A stretch of 18,700 nucleotides of DNA from SIG565 sp045590755 (GCA_045590755.1 JAZNRP010000040.1:1-18700); one strand, 5' to 3'; positions 7,360 to 16,633 are shown, counted from the stretch's first letter. Notes: generated from the sequence alone by a model not told the origin. Numbers and translations: made by a program.

Positions 7360-8463
7360 ATGAAGAAAATAGTTGCATTATTATTGGTAACTGTTATGGC
7401 TTTTAGCTTTATCGGTTGCGGAGAAAGGGAAGTTGACCCAAGCGTTGCGGGTGGCAAAAAAGGCGAAAGAGTAAGCTATAACTATAATATGTCTGACTAT
7501 GTAACACTGGGTAAGTATCTTGGTATAGAGATTGATACAGCGGGCGACACCTACAAAAACTATGTCAACAGCTATTATACCCAGCTTGTAGCAAATGCAA
7601 ATGCATATAACTATATTAAAGAAGGCATATTGGCGAAAAACGATACCACGATGATAGAATATGTAGGTCGAATTGACGGCAAAGAGTTTCAAGGAGGTAC
7701 CAGCAGCGAAGAAACAGCCTTAACCTTAGGCTCAGGTAGCTTTATTCCCGGCTTTGAAGATGCACTTATCGGAAAGTCTGTAGGAAGCACCGAAGTAATC
7801 AAAGTAACCTTCCCTGAAGACTATGACCAGACAACATATTATACAGACGATACCGAACAAAAAAATGGCTTTAATTTAAAGGGCCAAAAAGCAGAATTTA
7901 CCGTTAAAATCAATTCAAAGCGTGAGCTTCCCGAAAAAAATGACGAAACGGCTAAAAAAATGGGCTTTGAAAATAACGATGCATTACTCAATGCCCTTAA
8001 AGAAAATGCAATAGAAGGTATTATTTTAGATACCGTAGGCAGCTTTGCCGTTAAAAGCTTTCCTGAAACCGAAAAGGCAAATTATGACGAGCTTTTTAAT
8101 GAAATATATACAGTAGCCCAGCAAGAAGCTACTGCTTACAATGCGCAATACGGTACCAACATAGACGCCGAAACAATGATATATTATATGTCTGGCTACA
8201 CATCAGATAATCTTAAATACTACTATCAGAATTCTCAGAAGCTTGAAATAATAATGTATGCAATTTTCGATGCCGAAAAGCTTACCTTCACTCAACAGGA
8301 GTATAATGATTATCTAACGGAATTTGCAAAACAGAATTCAACTTCGGAAAATACAGTAACCGTCGAAGATATTAAAGCTGAAAACAAGCCGTGGATTTTA
8401 GAAGCCGATATGGTAAGGGATGTTGTTATAAAACACTTGGTTAAGTCTGCGGTTGTGAAATAA
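7360..8463 (+). CDS. Lipoprotein with trigger-factor-like FKBP peptidyl-prolyl isomerase domain
   Basis: The 367-residue product starts with a lipoprotein signal: two Lys, a hydrophobic core, and a lipobox SFIGC with Cys20. It should be lipid-anchored on the outer face of the membrane. Residues about 92-188 form an FKBP-type domain: an IEYVGRIDGKEFQGG strand-loop, TLGSGSFIPGFEDALIG and VTFPEDY, the arrangement seen in trigger factor. A helical, Gln/Asn/Tyr-rich region fills 195-367 and resembles the trigger-factor C-terminal chaperone domain. The ribosome-binding N-terminal domain of true trigger factor is absent, so a role in folding secreted proteins, similar in idea to PrsA, is more likely than cotranslational folding. 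GGAG lies six to seven bases before the ATG. The stop overlaps the next gene by one base. Domain call is good; in vivo role is inferred. Confidence 0.82.
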   Translation: MKKIVALLLVTVMAFSFIGCGEREVDPSVAGGKKGERVSYNYNMSDYVTLGKYLGIEIDTAGDTYKNYVNSYYTQLVANANAYNYIKEGILAKNDTTMIEYVGRIDGKEFQGGTSSEETALTLGSGSFIPGFEDALIGKSVGSTEVIKVTFPEDYDQTTYYTDDTEQKNGFNLKGQKAEFTVKINSKRELPEKNDETAKKMGFENNDALLNALKENAIEGIILDTVGSFAVKSFPETEKANYDELFNEIYTVAQQEATAYNAQYGTNIDAETMIYYMSGYTSDNLKYYYQNSQKLEIIMYAIFDAEKLTFTQQEYNDYLTEFAKQNSTSENTVTVEDIKAENKPWILEADMVRDVVIKHLVKSAVVK

Positions 8464-9038
8464 TGTATTATCTGATATCGAATATATCGGATTTTCACCA
8501 ACCCTTTTATTCTGATATTTTAGAAAATCTTGATGTAAAAACAAAAGAATATATACTTAAGAAAAAAAGACTTAACGATAGAAACGCTTCACTGTTAGCA
8601 CTTTACCTTGTAGATAAGGGCTTGTCCGATTTTTACGGTATCAAGGATTATAAAATTTTAAGAACCGAAAAAGGCAAGCCGTATTTGGAGGGCAATAAGG
8701 TATATTTCAGTATTTCTCACACAAAAGGTACAGCTGCAGTCGCTTTTGCCGATAACCCCGTAGGTATAGATATAGAATACACAAGAAAATATTCGGCGGC
8801 AGCAGAGAGAATGTTTGACGATACCGAAAGAAAGTACGCTTTAGAGAGTGATTCTAATTTCACTAAAATCTGGACGCTTAAAGAAGCCGCCGTCAAGGCT
8901 ACGGGGAAGGGTATAGCCGACGCTAAAAATATAAGCTTTCGGTTGTTCCATGAAAAAATCACCTCAAGTATACCTGATGCCGAGATATTTCAGACTGTGA
9001 ACAATGGTCTTGTAATCTCAATTTGCGAAATTAAGTAG
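8463..9038 (+). CDS. Sfp-type 4'-phosphopantetheinyl transferase
   Basis: These enzymes move the phosphopantetheine arm of coenzyme A to a serine of acyl or peptidyl carrier proteins. The 191 residues show the family motifs in order: GKPYL (71-75), the FSISHTKG CoA-binding stretch (82-89, His86), GIDIE with Mg2+ ligands Asp103 and Glu105, and WTLKEAAVKATGKGI (137-151) with Lys140, Glu141 and Lys145. The length fits single-domain Sfp/HetI-like enzymes, rather than the short AcpS group. No carrier-protein or synthase gene is near, so its partner (fatty-acid ACP or a distant synthase) cannot be told. The ATG overlaps the upstream TAA, and no strong ribosome site is seen, which points to translational coupling. 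The gene ends just before a terminator. Confidence 0.92.
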   Translation: MYYLISNISDFHQPFYSDILENLDVKTKEYILKKKRLNDRNASLLALYLVDKGLSDFYGIKDYKILRTEKGKPYLEGNKVYFSISHTKGTAAVAFADNPVGIDIEYTRKYSAAAERMFDDTERKYALESDSNFTKIWTLKEAAVKATGKGIADAKNISFRLFHEKITSSIPDAEIFQTVNNGLVISICEIK

Positions 9039-9043
9039 TAATT

Positions 9044-9080
9044 AACCGACACTTTTTAGGTGTCGGTTTTTTGTTTTTTT
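9044..9080 (+). terminator. Intrinsic terminator of the prmA operon
   Basis: A perfect 9-bp stem, AACCGACAC (9044-9052) with GTGTCGGTT (9060-9068), encloses a 7-nt loop and is followed by a T-run broken once by G (9067-9080). It begins six bases after the phosphopantetheinyl transferase stop and insulates the operon from rpoB. Confidence 0.95.
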
Positions 9081-9101
9081 ACTATAAATAATATATCTAT
9101 T

Positions 9102-9129
9102 AAAAAAAATTCAGAAAAATGCCAAAAAA
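9102..9129 (+). promoter_or_regulatory. Phased A-tracts upstream of the rpoB promoter (candidate UP element)
   Basis: Three A-runs (9102-9109, 9115-9119, 9124-9129) have centres spaced about 10.5 bp apart and end three bases before the -35 box. Helically phased A-tracts bend DNA and can bind the RNA polymerase alpha C-terminal domain. Position and phasing are seen directly; activity is inferred. Confidence 0.55.
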
Positions 9130-9132
9130 GGC

Positions 9133-9161
9133 TTGACTAATTGCAAAAGTTGGAATATAAT
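9133..9161 (+). promoter_or_regulatory. Sigma-A promoter of rpoBC
   Basis: TTGACT (9133-9138) and TATAAT (9156-9161) are separated by exactly 17 bp, one base from full consensus. The predicted start near 9168 gives a leader of about 140 nt before rpoB. Confidence 0.88.
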
Positions 9162-9167
9162 ACTAAA

Positions 9168-9308
9168 TTACTGATGATGGGTTAATATGCGGTTATTTTG
9201 TGCTTTTTTCATCAAAAAGGGTAATTTTTGCGATTTAATCCATCAAATAATGTGCATAATGTAAATTGTAAAAATTTACATAATTTTAAGAGGAGTGAAT
9301 GTTAACCT
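9168..9308 (+). promoter_or_regulatory. Untranslated leader of rpoB with candidate RNA structure
   Basis: Bases 9176-9185 can pair with 9235-9244 in a 10-bp stem with one G-U pair (GATGGGTTAA with TTAATCCATC). Nested inside is a small hairpin at 9203-9219 (CTTTTT / AAAAAG, loop TCATC). A second A/T-rich hairpin, GTAAATT / AATTTAC, lies at 9261-9279, just before the AGGAG at 9291-9295. I recognise no known riboswitch or ribosomal-protein leader. The stems are only candidates in such an A/T-rich stretch. Confidence 0.4.
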
Positions 9309-12300
9309 ATGGAGTCTACAGCAATGGTAAAGCCTGTCCAGCTGGGTAAAAACACTCGTATGAGTTTCTCGAAAATCAATGAAGTTATTGATATGCCCAA
9401 TCTCATTGAAATTCAGAAGGATTCATACAAATGGTTTGTCGAAGAAGGCCTTAAGGAAGTTTTCCAGGAAATGTCTTCTATAACCGACTATACCGGTAAC
9501 TTGGTGTTGGATTTTATCGACTATCGCTTTGAAACCACACCTAAGTACAGTATAACCGAATGTAAGGCGCGTGATACAACATATTCGGTAGCGCTTCGTG
9601 TAACCGCCCGTCTTTTGAATAATGAGACAGGCGAAATCAAAGAAAGCGAAGTGTTTATGGGCGATTTCCCGCTTATGACCGAATCGGGCACCTTTGTTAT
9701 TAACGGTGCAGAGCGTGCTATTGTTTCACAGCTTGTTCGTTCCCCCGGTGTTTATTACGGCGTTAAGGCCGATGAAAAAACCGGTAAAAATCTTTTCAAT
9801 TCAACCATCATACCCAACCGCGGTGCCTGGCTTGAATATGAAACAGATATGAATGATGTTGTATATGTTCGAATTGATAAAAACCGCAAATTGCCGATAA
9901 CTACCTTTGTTCGTGCTTTGGGCATTAATTCAAACGAAGAAATCCGTGCCCTTTTGGGTGACGATGAAAAGCTAAGCGCAACATTTGATAAGGACATCAC
10001 CACAAATACCGATGATGCACTTATTGAAGTGTATAAAAAGCTGCGCCCGGGTGAGCCCGCAACGGTTGAAGGCTCACGCAGTTATTTGTCACAGCTTTTC
10101 TTTGATGCGCACAGATATGATTTATCACGCGTAGGCCGTTATAAATACAACAAGAAGTTAGCCCTTGCCGCAAGACTTACGGGCAAAACCTTGTCACGCC
10201 CTGTTGCCGACCCCTTGACAGGTGAAATTCTGGCAGAAGCAGGTCAGACAGTAAGCAAGGCAGAAGCATTCACACTTCAGAAGAAGGGTGTTAGCGAAGC
10301 ATACATTAATATTGTCGATGCAGAAGGCAATAAGAGAGAAGCCAAAATCCTTACCAACGGTATGGTTGATATTAAGGACTTTATTGACTTTGATGTTACC
10401 GACCTTGGTATTAACGAGAATGTTTCATTTAATGTATTAAAAGAAATTCTTGAAAATAATGAAACTCAAGATGATATTCGCGAAGCAATTGCCGCGTCTG
10501 TAGATATGCTTATTCCTAAGCACATTGTTACAGATGATATCTTTGCTACAATCAACTACTTCTTCCAGCTTAACTATGGTGTTGGCAATGTGGATGATAT
10601 TGACCACCTTGGTAACCGTCGTATTCGTTCTGTAGGTGAGCTTTTACAGAACCAGTTCCGCATCGGCTTTACCCGTATGGAACGCGTTGTTCGCGAAAAG
10701 ATGACCTTACAGGCTCAGGATGTTGATGCAGTTACTCCGCAGTCGCTTATAAATATCAGACCAATTGCCGCAGCTATTAAGGAATTTTTCGGCTCTTCAC
10801 CGCTTTCTCAGTTTATGGACCAGACCAACCCGCTTTCCGAGCTTACTCACAAGCGTCGTTTGTCTGCGCTCGGCCCCGGCGGTTTGTCGAGAGATCGTGC
10901 ATCCTTCGAAGTGCGAGATGTTCACTATACACACTACGGCCGTATGTGTCCGATTGAAACCCCTGAAGGTCCTAATATCGGTCTTATCTCTTACCTTGCT
11001 ACCTTTGCAAGAATTAACGAGTACGGATTTATCGAAACTCCTTTCCGCAAGGTTGATAAGGCAACAGGTTGCGTTCTCAATGATGTTATCTATATAACAG
11101 CGGATGAAGAAGACGAGTTTGTAGTAGCACAGGCAAACGAACCGTTGGATGAAAATGGCCGTTTTGTAAACAATAAAGTTCACGCTCGTTTCCAAGACCG
11201 CTTCCTTGAAACCGATCCTTCAGAAATTGACCTTATGGATGTATCTCCGAAAATGGTTGTTTCGGTTGCTACGGCTATGATACCGTTCCTTGAAAATGAT
11301 GATACCAACCGTGCGCTCATGGGCTCAAACATGCAGAAGCAGGCAGTTCCGCTTCTCGTAACCGAAAGCCCGATTGTAGCTACAGGTATGGAATATAAAG
11401 CGGCAGTTGACTCAGGCGTTGTTGTGTTGGCTGAAAATGCAGGTACTGTAAGTGCTGTATCTGCCGATACAATCAAGGTTAAGAATACCGATGGCGAGAC
11501 AGATGAGTATAAGCTCATTAAGTTCCTTCGTTCAAACCACGGCACCTGTATTAACCAAAAGCCCATAGTTTCTGTAGGCCAGAAGGTTGCTAAGGGTGAA
11601 GTTATTGCCGACGGTCCTGCTACCGACAACGGCGAAATCAGTCTCGGTCGTAATGCTCTCATCGGATTTATGACTTGGGAAGGCTATAACTACGAAGACG
11701 CTGTTTTGATTAACGAAAAGTTAGTCAGAGAAGATATGTACACTTCTATTCATATTGAAGAATATGAAATTGAAGCCAGAGATACAAAGTTAGGACCCGA
11801 AGAAATTACCCGTGATATTCCTAATGTTGGCGAAGATGCGCTTAAGGATTTGGATGAACGCGGAATTATCCGTATCGGTGCTGAGGTTACCGCGGGTGAC
11901 ATACTTGTTGGTAAGGTAACACCTAAGGGTGAAACCGAGCTTACTGCCGAAGAAAGACTTTTACGCGCTATCTTCGGTGAAAAGGCAAGGGAAGTAAGAG
12001 ATACTTCCTTGCGCGTTCCGCACGGTGAATACGGTACAATCGTTGATGTTAAGGTATTCTCACGCGAAAATGCGTCAGAACTCAGCCCCGGCGTTAACTT
12101 GGTTGTTCGTTGCTATATTGCACAGAAGCGTAAGATTTCTGTCGGTGATAAAATGGCAGGTCGTCACGGTAATAAGGGTGTTGTATCGCGTATACTTCCC
12201 AGTGAAGATATGCCGTTCTTACCCGATGGTACACCGCTTGATATCGTTCTTAACCCCTTGGGCGTACCTTCCCGTATGAACATCGGTCAGGTACTTGAAG

Positions 12301-13004
12301 TTCATTTGGGTTATGCCGCAAAGGCACTCGGCTGGAAGATTTGCACACCGGTATTTGACGGTGCTCACGAATCTGACATTCGCGAATGCTTCAAGATGGC
12401 AGGAATGCCTGAGGACGGTAAGGTTCAGCTTTACGACGGACGCACAGGTGAGCCATTCGATAACCGCGTAACAGTAGGTTATATGTATTATCTCAAGCTT
12501 CATCACTTGGTTGATGATAAGATTCATGCCCGTTCCACAGGTCCTTACTCACTCGTAACCCAGCAGCCGCTCGGCGGTAAGGCTCAGTTCGGTGGTCAGC
12601 GTTTCGGTGAAATGGAAGTTTGGGCACTTGAAGCCTACGGCGCGGCTTATACTCTGCAGGAAATCCTTACAGTTAAGTCGGACGATGTCGTTGGCCGTGT
12701 TAAAACCTATGAATCTATTGTTAAGGGACTTAATGTTCCTAAGGCCGGAATTCCCGAATCCTTCAAGGTTCTTATTAAGGAATTACAGTCTTTGGGTCTT
12801 GATGTTAAGGTACTTGACAGTGAAAATGAAGAAATAGACTTAAAGCAGAGCTTTGAAGAGGATGATGATTTAGGTCTTGCACCTGCTGACTATGAACCTG
12901 AGTTCAAGGAAGAAAAGGAAATAGACACTCTTGAAGGCTTTGGCTTACAGGATGAAACAGGCGAGTATATCGTTGAAGAAACCGCCGAAGATGAAAACTA
13001 TTAA
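9309..13004 (+). CDS. rpoB: RNA polymerase beta subunit
   Basis: Beta forms the catalytic core of RNA polymerase with beta'. The 1231 residues cover the whole protein, from MPNLIEIQKDSYKWF near the N-terminus to the conserved C-terminal clamp region (PLGGKAQFGGQRFGEMEVWA) and an acidic tail. The rifampicin pocket is wild type at the usual resistance positions: Asp504, His514 and Ser519 match E. coli D516, H526 and S531, so sensitivity is predicted. The start is uncertain. ATG 9309 is the first possible start because an in-frame TAA lies at 9303, but its AGGAG is 13 bases away. ATG 9324 has GGAG nine bases upstream and gives MVKPVQLGKNTRMSFSKI, which resembles clostridial RpoB starts. rpoC follows after 14 bases. 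Confidence 0.98.
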   Translation: MESTAMVKPVQLGKNTRMSFSKINEVIDMPNLIEIQKDSYKWFVEEGLKEVFQEMSSITDYTGNLVLDFIDYRFETTPKYSITECKARDTTYSVALRVTARLLNNETGEIKESEVFMGDFPLMTESGTFVINGAERAIVSQLVRSPGVYYGVKADEKTGKNLFNSTIIPNRGAWLEYETDMNDVVYVRIDKNRKLPITTFVRALGINSNEEIRALLGDDEKLSATFDKDITTNTDDALIEVYKKLRPGEPATVEGSRSYLSQLFFDAHRYDLSRVGRYKYNKKLALAARLTGKTLSRPVADPLTGEILAEAGQTVSKAEAFTLQKKGVSEAYINIVDAEGNKREAKILTNGMVDIKDFIDFDVTDLGINENVSFNVLKEILENNETQDDIREAIAASVDMLIPKHIVTDDIFATINYFFQLNYGVGNVDDIDHLGNRRIRSVGELLQNQFRIGFTRMERVVREKMTLQAQDVDAVTPQSLINIRPIAAAIKEFFGSSPLSQFMDQTNPLSELTHKRRLSALGPGGLSRDRASFEVRDVHYTHYGRMCPIETPEGPNIGLISYLATFARINEYGFIETPFRKVDKATGCVLNDVIYITADEEDEFVVAQANEPLDENGRFVNNKVHARFQDRFLETDPSEIDLMDVSPKMVVSVATAMIPFLENDDTNRALMGSNMQKQAVPLLVTESPIVATGMEYKAAVDSGVVVLAENAGTVSAVSADTIKVKNTDGETDEYKLIKFLRSNHGTCINQKPIVSVGQKVAKGEVIADGPATDNGEISLGRNALIGFMTWEGYNYEDAVLINEKLVREDMYTSIHIEEYEIEARDTKLGPEEITRDIPNVGEDALKDLDERGIIRIGAEVTAGDILVGKVTPKGETELTAEERLLRAIFGEKAREVRDTSLRVPHGEYGTIVDVKVFSRENASELSPGVNLVVRCYIAQKRKISVGDKMAGRHGNKGVVSRILPSEDMPFLPDGTPLDIVLNPLGVPSRMNIGQVLEVHLGYAAKALGWKICTPVFDGAHESDIRECFKMAGMPEDGKVQLYDGRTGEPFDNRVTVGYMYYLKLHHLVDDKIHARSTGPYSLVTQQPLGGKAQFGGQRFGEMEVWALEAYGAAYTLQEILTVKSDDVVGRVKTYESIVKGLNVPKAGIPESFKVLIKELQSLGLDVKVLDSENEEIDLKQSFEEDDDLGLAPADYEPEFKEEKEIDTLEGFGLQDETGEYIVEETAEDENY

Positions 13005-13018
13005 GGAGGATTAGGCAA

Positions 13019-16000
13019 ATGGAAGGTATTGAATTTGAATCAATTAAAATTGGCTTAGCATCTCCTGAAAGAATCAGAAGTTGGTCTCAGGGCGAGATTA
13101 CAAAGCCCGAAACTATCAACTACCGTACTTTAAAACCCGAACCGGGTGGTCTTTTCTGCGAAAGAATCTTTGGACCGACAAAGGATTGGGAATGTCATTG
13201 CGGTAAATATAAGCGTATTCGCTATAAGGGTAAGGTTTGTGAACGCTGCGGAGTTGAGGTAACTCGCGCAAAGGTACGCCGTGAGCGTATGGGCACCATT
13301 GAATTGGCGGCCCCCGTTTCACACATCTGGTATTTCAAAACAATCCCGTCCCGTATGGGCTTGGTTTTGGATGTATCCCCGAAAGCACTTGAGCAGGTAC
13401 TTTATTTCTCACAGTATATCGTAATCGACCCGGGTACAACTCCGCTTGAAAAGAAACAGCTTTTAAGCGAAAAGCAGTATCAGGATATGCGCGAAAAGTA
13501 TGAAGATGACTTCAGAGCGGGTATGGGTGCGGAAGCCATTAAGGAATTACTGTGCGAAATTGACCTTGATGAAATATGCGATGAGCTTCGTGAAGAGCTT
13601 GAAAGCGCTACAGGACAAAGAAGAGTAAGAATTTTCAAGCGTTTGGAAGTGCTTGAAGCATTCCGCGCTTCCGGTAACCGTCCTGAATGGATGATACTTG
13701 ATGTTCTGCCTGTAATTCCGCCGGACCTTCGTCCGATGGTACAGCTTGACGGCGGACGCTTTGCTACAAGTGACTTAAACGACTTATACCGTCGTGTTAT
13801 TAACCGTAACAATCGTTTAAAGCGTCTTCTCGAGCTCGGCGCTCCCGATATTATCGTAAGAAATGAAAAGAGAATGCTGCAAGAAGCAGTAGATGCTTTG
13901 ATTGATAACGGCAGACGCGGTAAGCCCGTAACAGGTCCTAACAACCGTGCTCTTAAATCTCTTTCCGATATGCTTAAAGGTAAGCAGGGACGCTTCCGTC
14001 AGAACCTGCTTGGTAAGCGTGTTGACTATTCAGGCCGTTCGGTTATCGTTGTAGGTCCCGAGCTTAAGATGTATCAGTGCGGTTTACCAAAAGAAATGGC
14101 ACTTGAACTCTTTAAGCCCTTCGTAATGAAGCGCCTTGTTGAAACCAAGAGTGCTACAAATATTAAGACCGCAAGAAAGATGGTAGACCGTGCTTCTACT
14201 GAAATATGGGATGCACTCGAAACGGTTATTAAAGAACATCCCGTTCTTCTCAACCGTGCTCCTACACTTCACAGACTCGGTATTCAGGCTTTTGAACCTG
14301 TACTCGTAGAAGGTAAGGCATTAAAGCTTCATCCGCTTGCATGTACCGCGTATAATGCCGACTTTGACGGCGACCAGATGGCTGTTCATGTACCGCTTTC
14401 TGCAGAGGCACAAGCCGAAGCTCGCTTCCTTATGCTTTGCGCAAACAACCTGTTAAAACCGTCTGACGGTAAGCCTGTTGCTGTACCGACACAGGATATG
14501 GTTCTCGGTTCCTACTACTTAACACTTGTTAAGGCGGATGAGCCGGGTACAAATAAGGTGTTCCGCAATAAAGACGAAGCGTTAATGGCTTATAATGACG
14601 GTATTGTAGGACTCCACGCACCGATTCGTGTCCGTTTTGAGAAAGACGGAAACAGTAAGCTTATTTGGTGTACTGTAGGCTTCCTTATTTTCAACGAATC
14701 AATCCCGCAAGATTTAGGCTTTGTAAACCGTGCAGATAAAGACCATGCACTTGACCTTGAATGGAATTTCAAGTTAGCTGATGAAACCAAGACAATGGTT
14801 GAGAGCAACGAAGATATCATTCAGAATAAGGTTGGCAAAAAGCAGCTCGGCAAAATTATTGACCGTTGTATTGCTAAGCATGGCACAAGCGAATCTGCAA
14901 TAGTGCTCGATAATGTTAAGGCTACCGGCTTTAAGTATTCTACAAAGGGCGCGGTTACTGTTGCGGTTATAGATGCGGTTATTCCTGAAATGAAAAAGGA
15001 CATTATTGCCGCAGCCGAAAAAGAAATAGATGCTGTTACTAAAAAGTATAAGCGCGGTCTTATCAGTGACGAAGAACGCGGCTCTTTGGTAATTAAAATC
15101 TGGAACAAGGCAACTGAAGATGTAGCTGATGCACTAAAGGGCAACCTTGATGAGTTCAACCCCATCTTTATGATGGCTGACTCGGGTGCTCGTGGTTCTA
15201 TGAGCCAGATTCGTCAGCTTGCAGGTATGCGCGGACTTATCGCAAATACCGCAGGTAAGGTTATTGAAGTACCGATTCGTGCTAACTACCGTGAAGGACT
15301 TAATGTACTTGAATACTTCATTTCTTCGCGTGGTGCCCGTAAAGGTCTTGCCGATACAGCTCTTCGTACTGCCGACTCGGGTTATCTTACCCGTCGTCTT
15401 GTCGATGTATCTCAGGATGTTATCATTTGCGATGACGACTGTGGAACTGAAGTAGGTCTTACAGTTGCCGACATCAAGGACGGCAACCATACACTTGAAA
15501 CTATGGAAGAACGTCTTATCGGTAGATTCCTGCTTAACGATTTCGTTGATAAAAAGACAGGCGAAGTTATTGTAAGTAAAGATAAGATGATGACCGAAGA
15601 TGACGCTAAAAAGATAATTGATACAGGAACTGATAGCGTAGTAATCCGCTCAATTCTTACCTGTCACTCACATCGCGGCGTATGTAAAAAGTGCTACGGC
15701 GCTAACCTTGCAACAGGCAGACCTGTTACAATAGGTGAAGCGGTTGGTATTATGGCGGCTCAGTCTATCGGTGAACCCGGTACTCAGCTTACCATGCGTA
15801 CCTTCCATACCGGTGGTATTGCAAGTACAGAGGATATCACACAAGGTTTGCCGCGTGTTGAAGAGCTTTTCGAAGCACGTAAACCTAAGCGTTGCGGACT
15901 TATCGCAAAAATCGACGGTACAGTACGTATTGCCGAAGAAAAGAAGAGCAAGGTTATTATCATTAATAATAAAGAAACTCTCGAAGAAGAAAAGGTTGGT

Positions 16001-16627
16001 ATTCCTTACGGAATTAATCCGCTTGTTAGCGACGGTGACGAAGTTAAGGCGGGAGATTCACTTATTTCAGGTGCTAAATATCCGCAGGATATCCTTGAAG
16101 CACAGGGTGCAGAAGCAGTTCAGAAATATATCATTGCTGAAATTCAGAATGCATACCGCACACAAGGTGTTGATATCAACGATAAGCACATTGAAGTTAT
16201 CGTTCGTCAGATGATGAGTAAGTATGTTGTTACAGATCCGGGCGCTACTGATTTACTGCTCGGCACAAAATACAACTTCTCTGAAATTGATAACGCTAAC
16301 AAGAAAATCAAGGCGAGAATTGAAGCAGGGGAAGAAGGACTCACTACTGCAGAGTATAAGCCTATATTGCTTGGTATTACCAAGGCATCTCTTGCAACCG
16401 ATTCATTCTTGTCGGCTGCTTCCTTCCAGGAAACAACAAGAGTTCTTACCGATGCCGCAATTAAAGGCAAGGTAGACCCGCTCTTCGGTCTTAAGGAAAA
16501 TGTTATTATTGGTAAGCTCGTACCCGCAGGTACAGGTATGCGCTCAAATCAGATTATTACTGAGAATGAGTATATCGCAAGCTATGCCGAAGATAATTCT
16601 TCCGAAGTTACCGAAGTAACTGAATAA
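13019..16627 (+). CDS. rpoC: RNA polymerase beta' subunit
   Basis: Beta' carries the catalytic Mg2+ site and DNA clamp. The 1202 residues match the Firmicutes form (no large insertions). Zinc site 1 is Cys59, 61, 74, 77 (ECHCGKY...VCERCG). The active-site loop NADFDGDQMAVH begins at 446 with Asp448, 450 and 452. Zinc site 2 uses the Cys in DDCGTEVGL and the CHSHRGVCKKCYG cluster. The trigger-loop segment MAAQSIGEPGTQLTMRTFHTGG lies at 912-933. Residue 93 is Thr in MGTIELAAPVSHIWY, where the family nearly always has His (MGHIELA). AGGAGG sits nine bases before the ATG. rpoC is co-transcribed with rpoB and ends shortly before the rpsL promoter and inverted repeat. Confidence 0.98.
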   Translation: MEGIEFESIKIGLASPERIRSWSQGEITKPETINYRTLKPEPGGLFCERIFGPTKDWECHCGKYKRIRYKGKVCERCGVEVTRAKVRRERMGTIELAAPVSHIWYFKTIPSRMGLVLDVSPKALEQVLYFSQYIVIDPGTTPLEKKQLLSEKQYQDMREKYEDDFRAGMGAEAIKELLCEIDLDEICDELREELESATGQRRVRIFKRLEVLEAFRASGNRPEWMILDVLPVIPPDLRPMVQLDGGRFATSDLNDLYRRVINRNNRLKRLLELGAPDIIVRNEKRMLQEAVDALIDNGRRGKPVTGPNNRALKSLSDMLKGKQGRFRQNLLGKRVDYSGRSVIVVGPELKMYQCGLPKEMALELFKPFVMKRLVETKSATNIKTARKMVDRASTEIWDALETVIKEHPVLLNRAPTLHRLGIQAFEPVLVEGKALKLHPLACTAYNADFDGDQMAVHVPLSAEAQAEARFLMLCANNLLKPSDGKPVAVPTQDMVLGSYYLTLVKADEPGTNKVFRNKDEALMAYNDGIVGLHAPIRVRFEKDGNSKLIWCTVGFLIFNESIPQDLGFVNRADKDHALDLEWNFKLADETKTMVESNEDIIQNKVGKKQLGKIIDRCIAKHGTSESAIVLDNVKATGFKYSTKGAVTVAVIDAVIPEMKKDIIAAAEKEIDAVTKKYKRGLISDEERGSLVIKIWNKATEDVADALKGNLDEFNPIFMMADSGARGSMSQIRQLAGMRGLIANTAGKVIEVPIRANYREGLNVLEYFISSRGARKGLADTALRTADSGYLTRRLVDVSQDVIICDDDCGTEVGLTVADIKDGNHTLETMEERLIGRFLLNDFVDKKTGEVIVSKDKMMTEDDAKKIIDTGTDSVVIRSILTCHSHRGVCKKCYGANLATGRPVTIGEAVGIMAAQSIGEPGTQLTMRTFHTGGIASTEDITQGLPRVEELFEARKPKRCGLIAKIDGTVRIAEEKKSKVIIINNKETLEEEKVGIPYGINPLVSDGDEVKAGDSLISGAKYPQDILEAQGAEAVQKYIIAEIQNAYRTQGVDINDKHIEVIVRQMMSKYVVTDPGATDLLLGTKYNFSEIDNANKKIKARIEAGEEGLTTAEYKPILLGITKASLATDSFLSAASFQETTRVLTDAAIKGKVDPLFGLKENVIIGKLVPAGTGMRSNQIITENEYIASYAEDNSSEVTEVTE

Positions 16628-16633
16628 TTTTAA

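Noticed and set aside
9168..9308. Known riboswitch or L10-type leader before rpoB
   Set aside because: No recognisable conserved core was seen and rplJ is not downstream. It is kept only as candidate structure.
10797..11662. Long antisense reading frames inside rpoB (also in rpoC, prfB and the ATPase gene)
   Set aside because: They lack ribosome sites and family features and lie wholly over well-identified genes. They are by-products of the coding bias.
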